Assembly: GCF_003993795.1 (NCBI RefSeq)
Contig: NZ_RWKV01000004.1
Coordinates: forward strand, 62,001-126,000
Source: Aquabacter cavernae
Lineage (GTDB): Bacteria > Pseudomonadota > Alphaproteobacteria > Rhizobiales > Xanthobacteraceae
Reading direction: 5' to 3'
DNA length: 64,000 nucleotides
Positions 27,709 to 36,937 of this stretch are shown piece after piece. A program made the translations under genes and the position numbers. Each line of letters begins with the position of its first letter. Positions within the stretch are counted from its first letter, which is position 1. The notes beneath the pieces are model-generated. The model had not been told where the DNA came from and did no database searches. It worked only from the letters and a program-made list of their open reading frames with translations.

Positions 27709-29619
27709 TCAGCCGCCCTTTGCCGGCGCGCTCGCGCCGGACGGCCGCGTCCACCACGTATCGAGCACGCCAATGGCGTATTTTGGCAAGGTGGGGGGCC
27801 GCTCGTACACATCCCAATAGGCGACCCAATGGGACGGCTTATACCATTGGGGGATCCAGTAGCGGCCCGAGCGGAGCACCCGGTCGAGGGCGCGGCAGGC
27901 CGTCACCAGTTCCGCGCGGGTCTGCGCCGCCAGCGCCACGGCGATCAGCCCGTCCACGGCGGGGTCGGAAATGCCGGACAGATTGTTCGACCCCTTCATG
28001 CGGGCCGCCTCGCTGCCGAAAAAGGCGCGCAGCTCCTCGCCGGGATTGAGCGAGACCGAATAGCGCCGCACCACCACGTCGAAGTCGAAATCCTTCAGGC
28101 GGGACTGATACTGGGCCGGATCCACCATGCGGAACGAGCCCTCGATGCCCAGCACCTTCAGATTGGCGATGAGCCGCGACGTGTGGCGCTCGAAGGAGCC
28201 GTCATCGTCCAGGAACTCGATGGTGAGCGGCTGGCCCTTCGGGTCCAGCAGCCGCCCCTGGTTCACCTGATAGCCCGCCTCCTTCAGCAGCGCAGCGGCG
28301 CGGCGCAGCATGGCGCGGTCCTGGCCGGAGCCGTCGCCCACCGGGGGCACGTAGGGCGCGCCGAATACGTCGGCCGGCAGGCGGTCGCGATAGGGCGCCA
28401 GCAGCGCCTCCTCAGCCGCATCGGGCAGCCCGGAGGCCATGAGGTCGGAATTCTGGAAGAACGAGACGGTGCGGTCATATTGGCCGTACATCAGGTTCTT
28501 GTTGGTCCATTCGAAGTCGAAGGCGAGGGAGAGCGCCTCGCGCACCCTGCGGTCCGCGAATTTCGGGCGGCGGGTGTTGAAGAACCAGCCCTGCGCGCCG
28601 GACGGCGTATGGTCCGGCAGCACGTCCCGCTTCACCCGGCCATCGGCGACGGCGGGGAAATCATACTGGGTGGCCCAGACACGGGAGGTGAATTCCTGCC
28701 GGAACAGATAGGCCCGCGCCTTGAAGGCCTCGAAGCCCACGTCGCGGTCGCGGAAATATTCGTAGCGCACGGTGTCGAAGTTGAACCGCCCGCGATTGAC
28801 CGGCAGGTCCGCGCCCCAATAGTCGCGCACGCGGTCATGCTCGATGAAGCGCCCGCTCTCGAACCGGCCGATCTTGTACGGCCCGGAGCCGAGCGGGGGA
28901 TCCAGCGTCGTCTCCTCGAAGGGGCGCGTGGCGTAATAGGCCTTCGAGAAGATGGGCAGGCCCGCCACATAGAGCGGCACGTCGCGGGGGCGGGTGGGCG
29001 TGAAGCGGGCCACCAGCGTGTCCGGCGCCTCGGCCTCGGCCCCGATGAATTCCTGCAGCGCCTGCCGGATCAAGGGATGGCCCGACGCTTTCAGCGTGGT
29101 GAGGGAGAAGGCCACATCCTCGGCGGTGAGCGGCGTGCCGTCATGGAAGCGGGCTTCCGGCCGCAGGCGGAAGCGATAAAGCTGCCCGCCCTCCTCAATG
29201 GTGACGGAGCGCGCCACGAGGCCATAGAGCGAATCCGGCTCATCCGCCGCGCCCGTCATGAGGCTATCGAAATTGAGCGCCAGCCCCTGCGCCGCGTCGC
29301 CGCGCAGGATGTAGCCGTTCAGCGAATTGAAGGTCTGGAAGGACTGATTATAGGCCGCCGTGGGGCCGATCAGCGAATAGGCGCCGCCCTTGGGCGCGGC
29401 CGGATTCACATAGTCGAAATGACGGAAGTCCGCCGGATATTTCAGCTCGCCGAAGGAGGACAGGCCGTGTCGCGGCGTCGCGGGCGATGCAGGCGCGGGC
29501 GCATCCTGGGCCGCGTCCGGTGCAGGGGCCTGTGCGAAGGCGCTCCGGGACAGCGCGGCCGCGCTCGCTGCAACCGCGAGGCGCAGCACGCTACGGCGGG
29601 CGAGCAGGCCCTGCGTCAT
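27709..29619 (-). CDS. Extracellular solute-binding protein of the yej importer, second copy
   Basis: A 636-residue family 5 (SBP_bac_5) binding protein related to YejA. The ATG at 29619 begins a signal peptide with an RRSVLRLAVAASAAALS core. The two arginines suggest possible Tat export. Signature regions such as FDYVNPAAPKGGAYSLIG and HDGTPLTAEDVAFSL are present. Its start overlaps the stop of the paralogous upstream gene by ATGA. Both lie before yejB in one operon, so they probably give the importer two ligand ranges. Divergent residues in the pocket cannot be judged by eye. Confidence 0.9.
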   Translation of the reverse strand: MTQGLLARRSVLRLAVAASAAALSRSAFAQAPAPDAAQDAPAPASPATPRHGLSSFGELKYPADFRHFDYVNPAAPKGGAYSLIGPTAAYNQSFQTFNSLNGYILRGDAAQGLALNFDSLMTGAADEPDSLYGLVARSVTIEEGGQLYRFRLRPEARFHDGTPLTAEDVAFSLTTLKASGHPLIRQALQEFIGAEAEAPDTLVARFTPTRPRDVPLYVAGLPIFSKAYYATRPFEETTLDPPLGSGPYKIGRFESGRFIEHDRVRDYWGADLPVNRGRFNFDTVRYEYFRDRDVGFEAFKARAYLFRQEFTSRVWATQYDFPAVADGRVKRDVLPDHTPSGAQGWFFNTRRPKFADRRVREALSLAFDFEWTNKNLMYGQYDRTVSFFQNSDLMASGLPDAAEEALLAPYRDRLPADVFGAPYVPPVGDGSGQDRAMLRRAAALLKEAGYQVNQGRLLDPKGQPLTIEFLDDDGSFERHTSRLIANLKVLGIEGSFRMVDPAQYQSRLKDFDFDVVVRRYSVSLNPGEELRAFFGSEAARMKGSNNLSGISDPAVDGLIAVALAAQTRAELVTACRALDRVLRSGRYWIPQWYKPSHWVAYWDVYERPPTLPKYAIGVLDTWWTRPSGASAPAKGG

Positions 29620-31505
29620 TGGGGGGGCGCCCCGACCTTGGCGGCCTTGGCCGCGTCCCACCACCAGATGGTGGGGAATTCATAGCTGTATCTGGGCAGC
29701 GTCTCCGGGCGGCTGAAGCGGTCCCAGCGGGCCGTGCGGGTGTAGCGCAGGGTCCAGGCGGGCACCACATAGTCGTTCCACAGCAGCACCCGGTCGAGCG
29801 CCTGGGTGGAGGCCACCAGTTCCTCCCGCGAGCGGGCATAGATGACCTTGTCGATCAGCGCGTCCACCGCCGGATTGGCGATGCCCGCATAATTGCGCGA
29901 GCCCTCGCGCTTGGCGCTCTCCGAGCCCCAGGAATCGCGCTGCTCGTTGCCGGGGGAGAGAGACTGCCCCCAGGCGGCGATGATCATGTCGAAGTCGCGG
30001 GCCCGCACGCGGTTGATATATTGGGAGGAATCCACCATCCGCACCGACACGGCGATGCCCAGCCGCTCCAGGCCCGGCTTATAGAACAACGCCACACGCT
30101 CGAAGGGCGGGCTGTTGATGAGGATCTCAATGGTGAAGGGCTCGCCCTTCGCGTCCACCAATTGCTTGCCCTTCACCTGATAGCCCGCCTGCTTGAGCAG
30201 TTCGGAGGCGGCACGCAGATTGGCCCGGCGCCCATCCTCCGCCTTGTTCACCGGATTGGTGAACGGCTTGGTGAACACCTCCGGCGGCACCTTGTCCTTC
30301 ACGGTGTTCAGGATCTCCAGCTCCATGCCCGTGGGCAGGCCGGACGAGGCCAGCTCGGTGCCCGAGAAGTAGCTGTTGATGCGGGTATATTGGTCGAAGA
30401 ACAGGGTGTGGTTCATGCTCTCGAAATCGAGCGCATAATTGAGCGCGCGGCGCACCCGCTGGTCCTGGAACTTGGCCCGGCGCAAATTGGGAACGAAGGC
30501 CTGCATGACGCCGGAGGCCTTGTTCTCGAAGGTTTCGAGGATCACCCGGCCATCCGCCTTGGCGGGGAAGTCATAGGCGGTGGCCCAGTTCTTCGCCGAG
30601 GTTTCCACGCGGAAGTCGTACTGGTCGGCCTTGAACGCCTCCAGCTCCACCGTGTCGTCGCGGAAATATTCGTAGCGGATGTCGTCGAAATTGTTGGCGC
30701 CCACATTCACGGGCAGATCCTTGGCCCAATAATCCTTCACGCGCTCGTAGCTCACGCTCCGGCCGGGCACGAAGGACTTGATACGATAGGCGCCCGACCC
30801 GAGCGGCGGCTCCAGGGTGCCCTGGGTGATGTCGCGCGCCTTCCCGGCCCCGTCGGTGCCGGTCCACCAATGCTTGGGCAGCACCAGCATCTCGCCGACG
30901 ATCTGCGGCAGCTCGCGGTTTCCGCCCTGGTCGAAGGTGAAGGTCACCTCCCGCTCGCCGGTCTTCTGCACGTCCTTCACATGGCGATAATAGAAGGCCT
31001 GGCCCGGGCTGTTCTTGGTGATGACATCGAACGACCAGACCACGTCCTCGGGCGTGATGGGCTTGCCGTCATGCCAGCGGGCATCGGCGCGCAGGCGATA
31101 GGTGACGGAGGAGAAATCCTCCGGATAGGACAGGCCCTCGGCGATCAGGCCATAGGCGGTTGCCACCTCGTCCCGCGACTGGGTGGTCAGCGTGTCATAG
31201 ATGAGGCCGATGCCCGCCGAGACCGCGCCGCGCGGCACGATGGCGTTGAAGCTGTCGAAGGTGCCGGATTCCGCGAACCGCACCAGCCCGCCCTTGGGGG
31301 CGTTCGGATTCACATAGTCGAAATGCTTGAAGTCCGGCGGATATTTCGGCTGGCCCATGAGCGAGGTGGCGAACCGGAAGGGCGCGGACGCCGCCGGAGC
31401 GGCGGCGGGCGTCTCGGACGCGGCGGGCGCCTGCTGTGCCAGGGCCGGGGCGGTGCCGAGCACGAGGGCCAGGGCGAAGGCGAAGCGGCGGGCGGACAAA
31501 CGCAT
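29616..31505 (-). CDS. Extracellular solute-binding protein of the yej importer, first copy
   Basis: A 629-residue SBP_bac_5 protein, YejA-like. The ATG at 31505 is preferred to the adjacent TTG at 31508. The signal peptide MRLSARRFAFALALVLGTAPALAQ is clear, followed by an Ala/Pro-rich linker. Conserved parts include FDYVNPNAPKGGLVRFAESG and WHDGKPITPEDVVWSFDV. It is the first gene of the yej operon and is clearly paralogous to the next gene. The promoter should lie in 31506-31650, where I see no obvious element. Confidence 0.9.
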   Translation of the reverse strand: MRLSARRFAFALALVLGTAPALAQQAPAASETPAAAPAASAPFRFATSLMGQPKYPPDFKHFDYVNPNAPKGGLVRFAESGTFDSFNAIVPRGAVSAGIGLIYDTLTTQSRDEVATAYGLIAEGLSYPEDFSSVTYRLRADARWHDGKPITPEDVVWSFDVITKNSPGQAFYYRHVKDVQKTGEREVTFTFDQGGNRELPQIVGEMLVLPKHWWTGTDGAGKARDITQGTLEPPLGSGAYRIKSFVPGRSVSYERVKDYWAKDLPVNVGANNFDDIRYEYFRDDTVELEAFKADQYDFRVETSAKNWATAYDFPAKADGRVILETFENKASGVMQAFVPNLRRAKFQDQRVRRALNYALDFESMNHTLFFDQYTRINSYFSGTELASSGLPTGMELEILNTVKDKVPPEVFTKPFTNPVNKAEDGRRANLRAASELLKQAGYQVKGKQLVDAKGEPFTIEILINSPPFERVALFYKPGLERLGIAVSVRMVDSSQYINRVRARDFDMIIAAWGQSLSPGNEQRDSWGSESAKREGSRNYAGIANPAVDALIDKVIYARSREELVASTQALDRVLLWNDYVVPAWTLRYTRTARWDRFSRPETLPRYSYEFPTIWWWDAAKAAKVGAPPQ

Positions 31506-31650
31506 CAACGGGCTCCGGATCGGCGCGACGGGACTAAAGCGCCATAGCCGATAATGACCCCTGACGCGACGGCAGAAAAAAGGCGCACGGCGGCGCGGCG
31601 CGCAAAATCAGGTGAGAAGCCCGCCGTCACCGTGGACAAGGGTCCAAACG

Positions 31651-31680
31651 AAAAGGGCCGGCCCCCAAGGACCGGCCCTC
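31651..31680 (-). terminator. Intrinsic terminator of the cytochrome c gene
   Basis: Arms AGGGCCGG (31654-31661) and CCGGCCCT (31672-31679) form a perfect 8-bp stem. Read on the minus strand it is followed by TTTT. It lies 43 bases after the cytochrome gene stop. Confidence 0.8.
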
Positions 31681-31722
31681 TCGCGATGGATCATCCCTTG
31701 TGCCGGACGAACCGGCGCCGCC

Positions 31723-32403
31723 TCATTTCGGGGCGGTGGACTGGCCGGCATCGCCCGTGGGCGGCGCGGCGGGGGCCGCAGGCGCGGGCGCGGCGTCTGC
31801 AGGCTTGGCGTCTGCGGGCTTGGAATCCGCAGGCTTGGCATCCGCAGGCGCAGCGGCGGGGGCGGCGGCAGCCGTGGGCAGCGGCTTGGGATTGTGGGAG
31901 AGGGAGTTCAGATAGGCGATCAGGTCCGCCCGCTCCGTCTCCTTGGGAATGCCGGCGAACGCCATGGCGGTGCCGGGAATGTCGGCCTTCGGATTGACGA
32001 GGAAGGCGTTGAGCTCCTGGGGCGTCCAGTTGCCGCCATGGGCCTTCATGGCCGCCGAATAGGCGAAGCCGGGGGCGCTCGCCACGGGGCGGTCCACCAC
32101 GCCGTAAAGGTCGGGGCCGACCTTGGCGCCGGCGCCTTCCTGGAAGTTGTGGCAGGAGCCGCACCGCTTGGCGACATTGGCGCCCTTCTCGATGGACGCC
32201 TTGGCGAACAATTCCTCGATCGGCACGGCGGGCGCGGCCGTCGCCTGGGCTTCGCTCGGCCCATCGGGAACGACGATGTCGTAGCCGGGCTTGGCGGGGG
32301 CTTCGGGAGCGAACAGGATTTCCGAGAAGATGCCGAGGCCGAAGGTCAGCGTCAGCGTCCCGAGCACCGCTCCTGCGATCTTGTTTAATTCAAAACTATT
32401 CAT
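31723..32403 (-). CDS. Membrane-anchored cytochrome c (CycM-like c552)
   Basis: A 226-residue class I cytochrome c. The N-terminal hydrophobic segment (IAGAVLGTLTLTFGLGIF) is likely an uncleaved anchor, with the haem domain in the periplasm. The haem motif CGSCH lies near residue 81 and the distal ligand Met is in GTAMAFAGI. CycM-type proteins carry electrons from the bc1 complex to aa3 oxidase in rhizobia. The ATG at 32403 is preferred over 32472. The C-terminus has an Ala/Pro/Asp/Lys-rich tail built from repeated units, about 45 residues and probably disordered. Alone in its unit, with a terminator after it. Confidence 0.92.
   Translation of the reverse strand: MNSFELNKIAGAVLGTLTLTFGLGIFSEILFAPEAPAKPGYDIVVPDGPSEAQATAAPAVPIEELFAKASIEKGANVAKRCGSCHNFQEGAGAKVGPDLYGVVDRPVASAPGFAYSAAMKAHGGNWTPQELNAFLVNPKADIPGTAMAFAGIPKETERADLIAYLNSLSHNPKPLPTAAAAPAAAPADAKPADSKPADAKPADAAPAPAAPAAPPTGDAGQSTAPK
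31796..31855. repeat. Four tandem 15-bp repeats in the cytochrome c tail
   Basis: Units beginning TCTGCAGGCTTGGCG, TCTGCGGGCTTGGAA, TCCGCAGGCTTGGCA and TCCGCAGGCGCAGCG follow without gaps. They encode a repeating Lys-Pro-Ala-Asp-type pentapeptide. Copy number may vary between strains. Confidence 0.8.
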
Positions 32404-32647
32404 CGGCGCTTCGCTCCTCGGAGCCCCACTTTTTCTATCCAGCACAGCGCGCAAATCGCGGCACCGCGCCATGCGCGGGCTAAACCTGCCGGACAGTAAT
32501 CATGTTGCCCGAACGGGTGCAACCCGTCGGGGCCGCGCCCCAATGCCACGCATCGCAACGGCTTCGCGCGGTCCGGACCCCGACCGTATGGACATCGGCG
32601 CCGCGAGGGTGGATATGCGCGGCAGCAACAACAAGGACGTGAGGCCG

Positions 32648-33496
32648 ATGAGCCGCCGCATCGTGTTTCAGGGCGAGCCGGGCGCCAATTCCCACATCGC
32701 CTGCCGCGAGACCTATCCGGACCATGAGGCGGTGCCCTGCGCCACCTTCGAGGATTGTTTCGCAGCGGTGGAGGGCGGCAGCGCCGACCTCGCCATGATC
32801 CCCATCGAGAATTCCGTCGCCGGGCGCGTGGCTGATATCCACCACCTGCTGCCCCGGGCGAGCCTGGCCATCATCGGCGAGTTCTTCCTGCCTTTGTCGC
32901 ACCAGCTCATGGCCGTGAAGGACGCGAACCTCTCCACCATCAAGAGCGCCCAGAGCCATGTGATGGCGCTCGGCCAATGCCGGAAGGTGCTGCGCACGCT
33001 GGGCCTCACCCCGGTGATCGGCGCGGACACGGCGGGCTCGGCGCGGGAGATCGCGGAGGCCAGGGACGTGACCCGCGCGGCCATCGCCTCGCGGCTTGCC
33101 GCCGAACTCTACGGCCTCGACATCCTGGCCGAGAATATCGAGGACGAGAGCCACAACACCACGCGCTTCGTCATCCTCGCCCGGGAAGGCGAGTGGGCGC
33201 CGGCGGGCAACGGGCCGGTGGTGACCAGCTTCGTGTTCCGGGTGCGCAACGTTCCCGCCGCGCTCTACAAGGCGCTGGGCGGCTTCGCCACCAACGGCGT
33301 CAACATGACCAAGCTGGAATCCTACCAGATGGACGGCGCCTTCACGGCCACGCAATTCTATGCGGACGTGGACGGGCACCCCGACGACCGGGGCCTGAAA
33401 TTCGCGCTGGAGGAACTGGCCTTCTTCTCCCGCGAACTACGCATCCTGGGCGTCTATCCCGCCCATCCCTATCGCCTGGGCCTCGTCCAGAGCTGA
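32648..33496 (+). CDS. pheA: Prephenate dehydratase
   Basis: A 282-residue monofunctional prephenate dehydratase, which makes phenylpyruvate for phenylalanine synthesis. Start ATG 32648 gives the usual N-terminus (MSRRIVFQGEPGANSHIAC). The catalytic region includes MIPIENSVAGRVADIHHLL and HNTTRFVIL (the Thr-Arg-Phe active-site motif). A C-terminal ACT domain (VRNVPAALYKALGGFA, NMTKLESYQM) carries the ESYQ-type Phe-binding site, so feedback inhibition is expected. Chorismate mutase and tyrC lie at the far end of this window. A small hairpin (32513-32527) lies upstream. Confidence 0.95.
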   Translation: MSRRIVFQGEPGANSHIACRETYPDHEAVPCATFEDCFAAVEGGSADLAMIPIENSVAGRVADIHHLLPRASLAIIGEFFLPLSHQLMAVKDANLSTIKSAQSHVMALGQCRKVLRTLGLTPVIGADTAGSAREIAEARDVTRAAIASRLAAELYGLDILAENIEDESHNTTRFVILAREGEWAPAGNGPVVTSFVFRVRNVPAALYKALGGFATNGVNMTKLESYQMDGAFTATQFYADVDGHPDDRGLKFALEELAFFSRELRILGVYPAHPYRLGLVQS

Positions 33497-33504
33497 GGCA
33501 AGGC

Positions 33505-33529
33505 GGGGGCCGGTCCGAAGCCGGCCCCC
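33505..33529. terminator. Bidirectional terminator-like hairpin
   Basis: GGGGGCCGG and CCGGCCCCC form a perfect 9-bp stem with a 7-base loop. It sits between the convergent pheA gene and the hypothetical gene at 33536. No T-run follows on either strand. Confidence 0.65.
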
Positions 33530-33535
33530 GGATGC

Positions 33536-34060
33536 TCAGCGGCCGTCCTTCTTGGCCTGGGCCACCGCCACGAACTTGCGCACCCGGCCCGCTTCGCCGG
33601 AGCGGCTGCCGATGCGGTCGAGGCGGGTCTTCGGCTTGGCGTGCATGCCTTCATTGGCGTGCGGGCCCGCGCCGGGATGGTCGGCGGAGCCGGCCGCCGT
33701 CTTCAGGCCGAGCGCGCGGCGGGCGTTCAGGATCAGCGCCTCGCGGGCGTCCTCCGCCTCGCGGCGCGTCATCTCGCGGCGCGCGCGGGTGAGCGCGTCG
33801 GTGAGCACGGACGCCTTCTGGCGATTGCCGGAATCCGCCTTCTCGAACGTCACCTCGCCCCGGCCGCCCTTGCCGCGCAGCGCCCGGCGCTGGTTGTTGG
33901 CGATGGTCTGGGCGCGGTCGCGACGGTCGCGCAGATGGTGGATGAGCGCGTGCAGGTCCGCATGGCTCAGGGTGGCCAGGACGGGATGGCGCGCCTTCTC
34001 GACGAATTCCATCTCATCGGCGGTGAGCAGGCGCTGCTCGGTCTTTCTTGTATGGGCCAT
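33536..34060 (-). CDS. Conserved hypothetical protein, basic
   Basis: A 174-residue cytoplasmic protein, strongly basic and rich in Arg. The N-terminal half has segments such as LTADEMEFVEKARHPVLATL and LIHHLRDRRDRAQTIANNQRR and is probably helical. The C-terminal half is low-complexity (Ala, Lys, Gly) and may bind nucleic acid. No signal peptide or membrane segment. I do not recognise a named domain. Its start at 34060 is a plain ATG. It diverges from the pseudouridine synthase gene. Confidence 0.8.
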   Translation of the reverse strand: MAHTRKTEQRLLTADEMEFVEKARHPVLATLSHADLHALIHHLRDRRDRAQTIANNQRRALRGKGGRGEVTFEKADSGNRQKASVLTDALTRARREMTRREAEDAREALILNARRALGLKTAAGSADHPGAGPHANEGMHAKPKTRLDRIGSRSGEAGRVRKFVAVAQAKKDGR

Positions 34061-34259
34061 GGCCGGGTTCCGCTAAACTCTGAGAACGGTAGGATAGCGC
34101 TTGTGACATGTCGATTATGAAAATCGTGCGACGGTGCGCCCCGCCACGGCGCGGGCCGCCCCTCCCGGAAGCGCTGGACGCGGACGGCGCGCTGGGCCAA
34201 GGAAGCATCCGACACGCGCGTCTCCGCCGCTTTTTCCACGCCTTCGGCCCCCTTTTGTC

Positions 34260-34997
34260 ATGACACCCTCCCACGCCATCGCCGACCGCATCCTCCACCG
34301 CGACGGGATGACGCTCGTGCTCGACAAGCCCGCGGGCCTGCCGGTCCATCCCGGCCCCAAGGGCGGGGTGACGCTGCACGATTTGCTGGATGAGTTGCGC
34401 TTCGGCCTGCCGCGCCGCCCGGAGCTGGCCCACCGGCTGGACAAGGACACGTCCGGCTGCCTGGTGCTGGGGCGCCACCCCAAGGCCATCGCCCAGCTCA
34501 ATGCCCTGTTCGCGCAGGGGCGGGTGGACAAGACCTATCTGGCGGTCACGCGCGGCGCGCCGCCGGAGGAGACGGGGCGCATCGACCAGCCCTTGGCCAA
34601 GCGCTCGCCCCATCGCGGCTGGTGGATGCAGGCGGTGCCGAAGAACAGTCCCGGCGCCCTGGAGGCGGTGACGGACTGGCGCGTGCTGTATCGGGGCGAA
34701 GGGCTGGCGGTTCTCGCCCTCTCCCCGATAACGGGGCGCACCCACCAGTTGCGCGCCCATCTGGCGCATCTGGGAACGCCGATCCTGGGCGATTCCATCT
34801 ATGGCGGCGCCTCGCGCCTGCCGGGCGGCCCGGTTCTGCATCTCCATTCGCGCCGCATCGTGCTGCCGGTGGCCAAGAACGGCCCGCCTCTGGCGGTCTC
34901 GGCCCCCCTCCCCGCCCATATCGGCGAGACGCTGGCCGCCCTCGGGGCCGATGCGGAAAGCCTCGGCACCCTGGCGGACCAAGCCTTCAGCGGGTGA
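34260..34997 (+). CDS. RluA-family RNA pseudouridine synthase
   Basis: A 245-residue pseudouridine synthase without an S4 domain. The active-site motif LAHRLDKDTSGCLVL contains the catalytic Asp near residue 62. The PITGRTHQLRAHLAHLG and GDSIYGG segments are typical. It modifies uridine in rRNA or tRNA, resembling short RluA/TruC-type enzymes. Its 3' end overlaps the convergent EamA transporter gene by 11 bases. The exact RNA target is not readable from sequence. Confidence 0.92.
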   Translation: MTPSHAIADRILHRDGMTLVLDKPAGLPVHPGPKGGVTLHDLLDELRFGLPRRPELAHRLDKDTSGCLVLGRHPKAIAQLNALFAQGRVDKTYLAVTRGAPPEETGRIDQPLAKRSPHRGWWMQAVPKNSPGALEAVTDWRVLYRGEGLAVLALSPITGRTHQLRAHLAHLGTPILGDSIYGGASRLPGGPVLHLHSRRIVLPVAKNGPPLAVSAPLPAHIGETLAALGADAESLGTLADQAFSG

Positions 34998-35949
34998 CCA
35001 TCCAGATTCCGGCGGCGATGGGCACGATGCCCACGATATCCAGCAGGGGCACCGGCTCGCCCAGCAGCAGCCAGCCGAACAGCAGGCCCAGCGGCGGCAT
35101 GAGGAAGTGCAGCGCCGTGGCCTCGGTGGCGCTGGAGCGGTTGAGGATGAAGTACCAGAGCGTGTAGCCGCCCACGGAAACCGCCACCACCAGATAGGCG
35201 AACGAGCCCAGGAACGCCGCCGAAAGATGGGCGGACGCGGGATTCTCCAGGAACAGCGCCACCGGCCCGAGCGCCAAGGCACCCGCCAGGCACTGGATGC
35301 CGCTGGCCTGGAACAGATCGGCGGAGGTTCCGAAGCGCTTATAGGTGAGCGTGCCCGCCGTGAGCGCCACCAGCGCCGCCAGCACCAGCAGCGTGCCGCT
35401 CAGCGCCTCATGCCCGCCCGCCAGGCGCGAGCGCAGCACGACGATGACGCCGAGGAAACCCAGCAGCAGCCCGATGGCTTTGCGCACCGTGAGCCGCTCG
35501 CCCAGGATCGGCCCCGCCACCAAGGCGGTGAGCAGCGGATTGGCCGAGATGATCACGGCGGTGAAGGCGGAGGAGACGGTGGCAAGGCCGCTGAAGCTCA
35601 GGCCCAGATAGAGCGCGTTGTTCAGCGTGCCGGCCAATGCCAGCGCCCCCCATTCGCGCAGTGACAGGCGCTTGAAGCGTCCGAGGACCAAGGTGACGGT
35701 CAGCAGGATGGCGCCGGCCATGAGGAACCGCGTGGCCAGCAGCGTCAAAGGCGGGCAATCGGCCACCGCCACCTTTCCCGCGGCGAAGGCGGAACTCCAG
35801 AGGATGCAGAACAGGGCGATGAGGCCCGGAGTCGCGTTGAGGCGCGGCGCGGCGGCGCGCGGAGCGTTCGGCACGGAAGCATCGGGCATCGAGGCGTCGG
35901 GCATGGAGGAGGCTCCTCCCCGAAGCCCTTTGGTCCCTGCGTAGGTCAT
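34987..35949 (-). CDS. EamA/DMT-family transporter
   Basis: A 320-residue inner-membrane transporter with ten predicted hydrophobic segments in two repeats (for example LFCILWSSAFAAGKVAVADC and GLLLGFLGVIVVL). The ATG at 35949 has AAGGAGAC upstream and fits well. The in-frame start at 36138 is rejected. The N-terminus has a short Met-Pro-Asp-Ala-Ser repeat. It is divergent from the LysR regulator across 108 bases, a common arrangement in which the regulator controls the transporter. The substrate is unknown. Confidence 0.9.
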   Translation of the reverse strand: MTYAGTKGLRGGASSMPDASMPDASVPNAPRAAAPRLNATPGLIALFCILWSSAFAAGKVAVADCPPLTLLATRFLMAGAILLTVTLVLGRFKRLSLREWGALALAGTLNNALYLGLSFSGLATVSSAFTAVIISANPLLTALVAGPILGERLTVRKAIGLLLGFLGVIVVLRSRLAGGHEALSGTLLVLAALVALTAGTLTYKRFGTSADLFQASGIQCLAGALALGPVALFLENPASAHLSAAFLGSFAYLVVAVSVGGYTLWYFILNRSSATEATALHFLMPPLGLLFGWLLLGEPVPLLDIVGIVPIAAGIWMVTR

Positions 35950-36057
35950 TGCGCGTCTCCTTGGAAGTCCTGGCGCAGGGGAAGGAAAGCATGCCGCACT
36001 TGCATTGAGAAATTCGATCTTTAGGCTGTTGTCAGTCGATTTTCGAATGGATGGGTC

Positions 36058-36930
36058 ATGCTGGACCTCGCATTGCTCCGGGCCTTCGTGAGCGTGGTGG
36101 ATGCCGGAGGCTTCACCCGCGCCACCGAACGGGTCCACCGCACCCAGTCCACCGTCAGCCAGCAGATCAAGCGGCTGGAGGAGAGCGTGGGCCGCCCGCT
36201 GCTGGTCCGCGAGGGGCGCACGGTGCGCACCACGGAGGAAGGGGAACGGCTTCTGGGCTATGCCCGGCGCCTGCTCGCCCTCAGTGCGGAAGCCAAGGCG
36301 GCGGTGGGCGAGCCGTCCGGCGGCATGGTCCGGCTCGGCATCCCCGATGATTTCGCCCTGGATGCGCTGACCCGCGCGGTGGGCGCGTTCGCCCGTGCGC
36401 GGCCGACGGTGCGGCTCTCGGTGCGGTGTGCCCTGTCCTGCGAACTGGCCGCCGACCTTGCGCGCGGCGCGCTGGACGTGGCGCTCTACAAGCGCGAGCC
36501 GGGCGCGGGCGATGCAGTGGCAAGCTGGCGGGAGCAGCCGGTCTGGATCGCGGGCGCGGGCCTGCCCGTGCCGGATGGCGACCCGGTGCCGCTGGTGGCC
36601 TTCACCCCCGGCTGCGTCTATCGCAACCGGGCCATCCGGGCGCTGGAGACGGCGGGGCGCAGCTGGCGCATCGCCTATGAGAGCCCCAACCTCATGGGGC
36701 TCCAGGCGGCGCTGGCCTGCGGCCTCGGCATCGCGCTGCTGTCACGGCGCAACGTGACCGGGGAACATCGGATTTTGGAGGATATGGGCCTGCCGCCCAT
36801 CGCGCCCACGGAACTGGCGCTGGCCCTCGCGCCTGGGGCGGGGGGCGCGGCGCGGGATCTGGCCGCGACGCTCGCCCGCTTCTGCGCCGGAGCGGCGGGC
36901 GATCCCGCTCCGGTGTCCTTGTCGGCCTGA
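36058..36930 (+). CDS. LysR family transcriptional regulator
   Basis: A 290-residue LysR regulator. Residues about 1-60 form the HTH (LDLALLRAFVSVVDAGGFTR, STVSQQIKRLEESVGRPLLV). The rest is the periplasmic-binding-like effector domain. It is divergent from the EamA transporter gene at 35949, and their shared promoter spans 35950-36057. It probably regulates that exporter. Its stop is seven bases from the convergent Tim44-like gene. Confidence 0.92.
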   Translation: MLDLALLRAFVSVVDAGGFTRATERVHRTQSTVSQQIKRLEESVGRPLLVREGRTVRTTEEGERLLGYARRLLALSAEAKAAVGEPSGGMVRLGIPDDFALDALTRAVGAFARARPTVRLSVRCALSCELAADLARGALDVALYKREPGAGDAVASWREQPVWIAGAGLPVPDGDPVPLVAFTPGCVYRNRAIRALETAGRSWRIAYESPNLMGLQAALACGLGIALLSRRNVTGEHRILEDMGLPPIAPTELALALAPGAGGAARDLAATLARFCAGAAGDPAPVSLSA

Positions 36931-36937
36931 AGACGGA

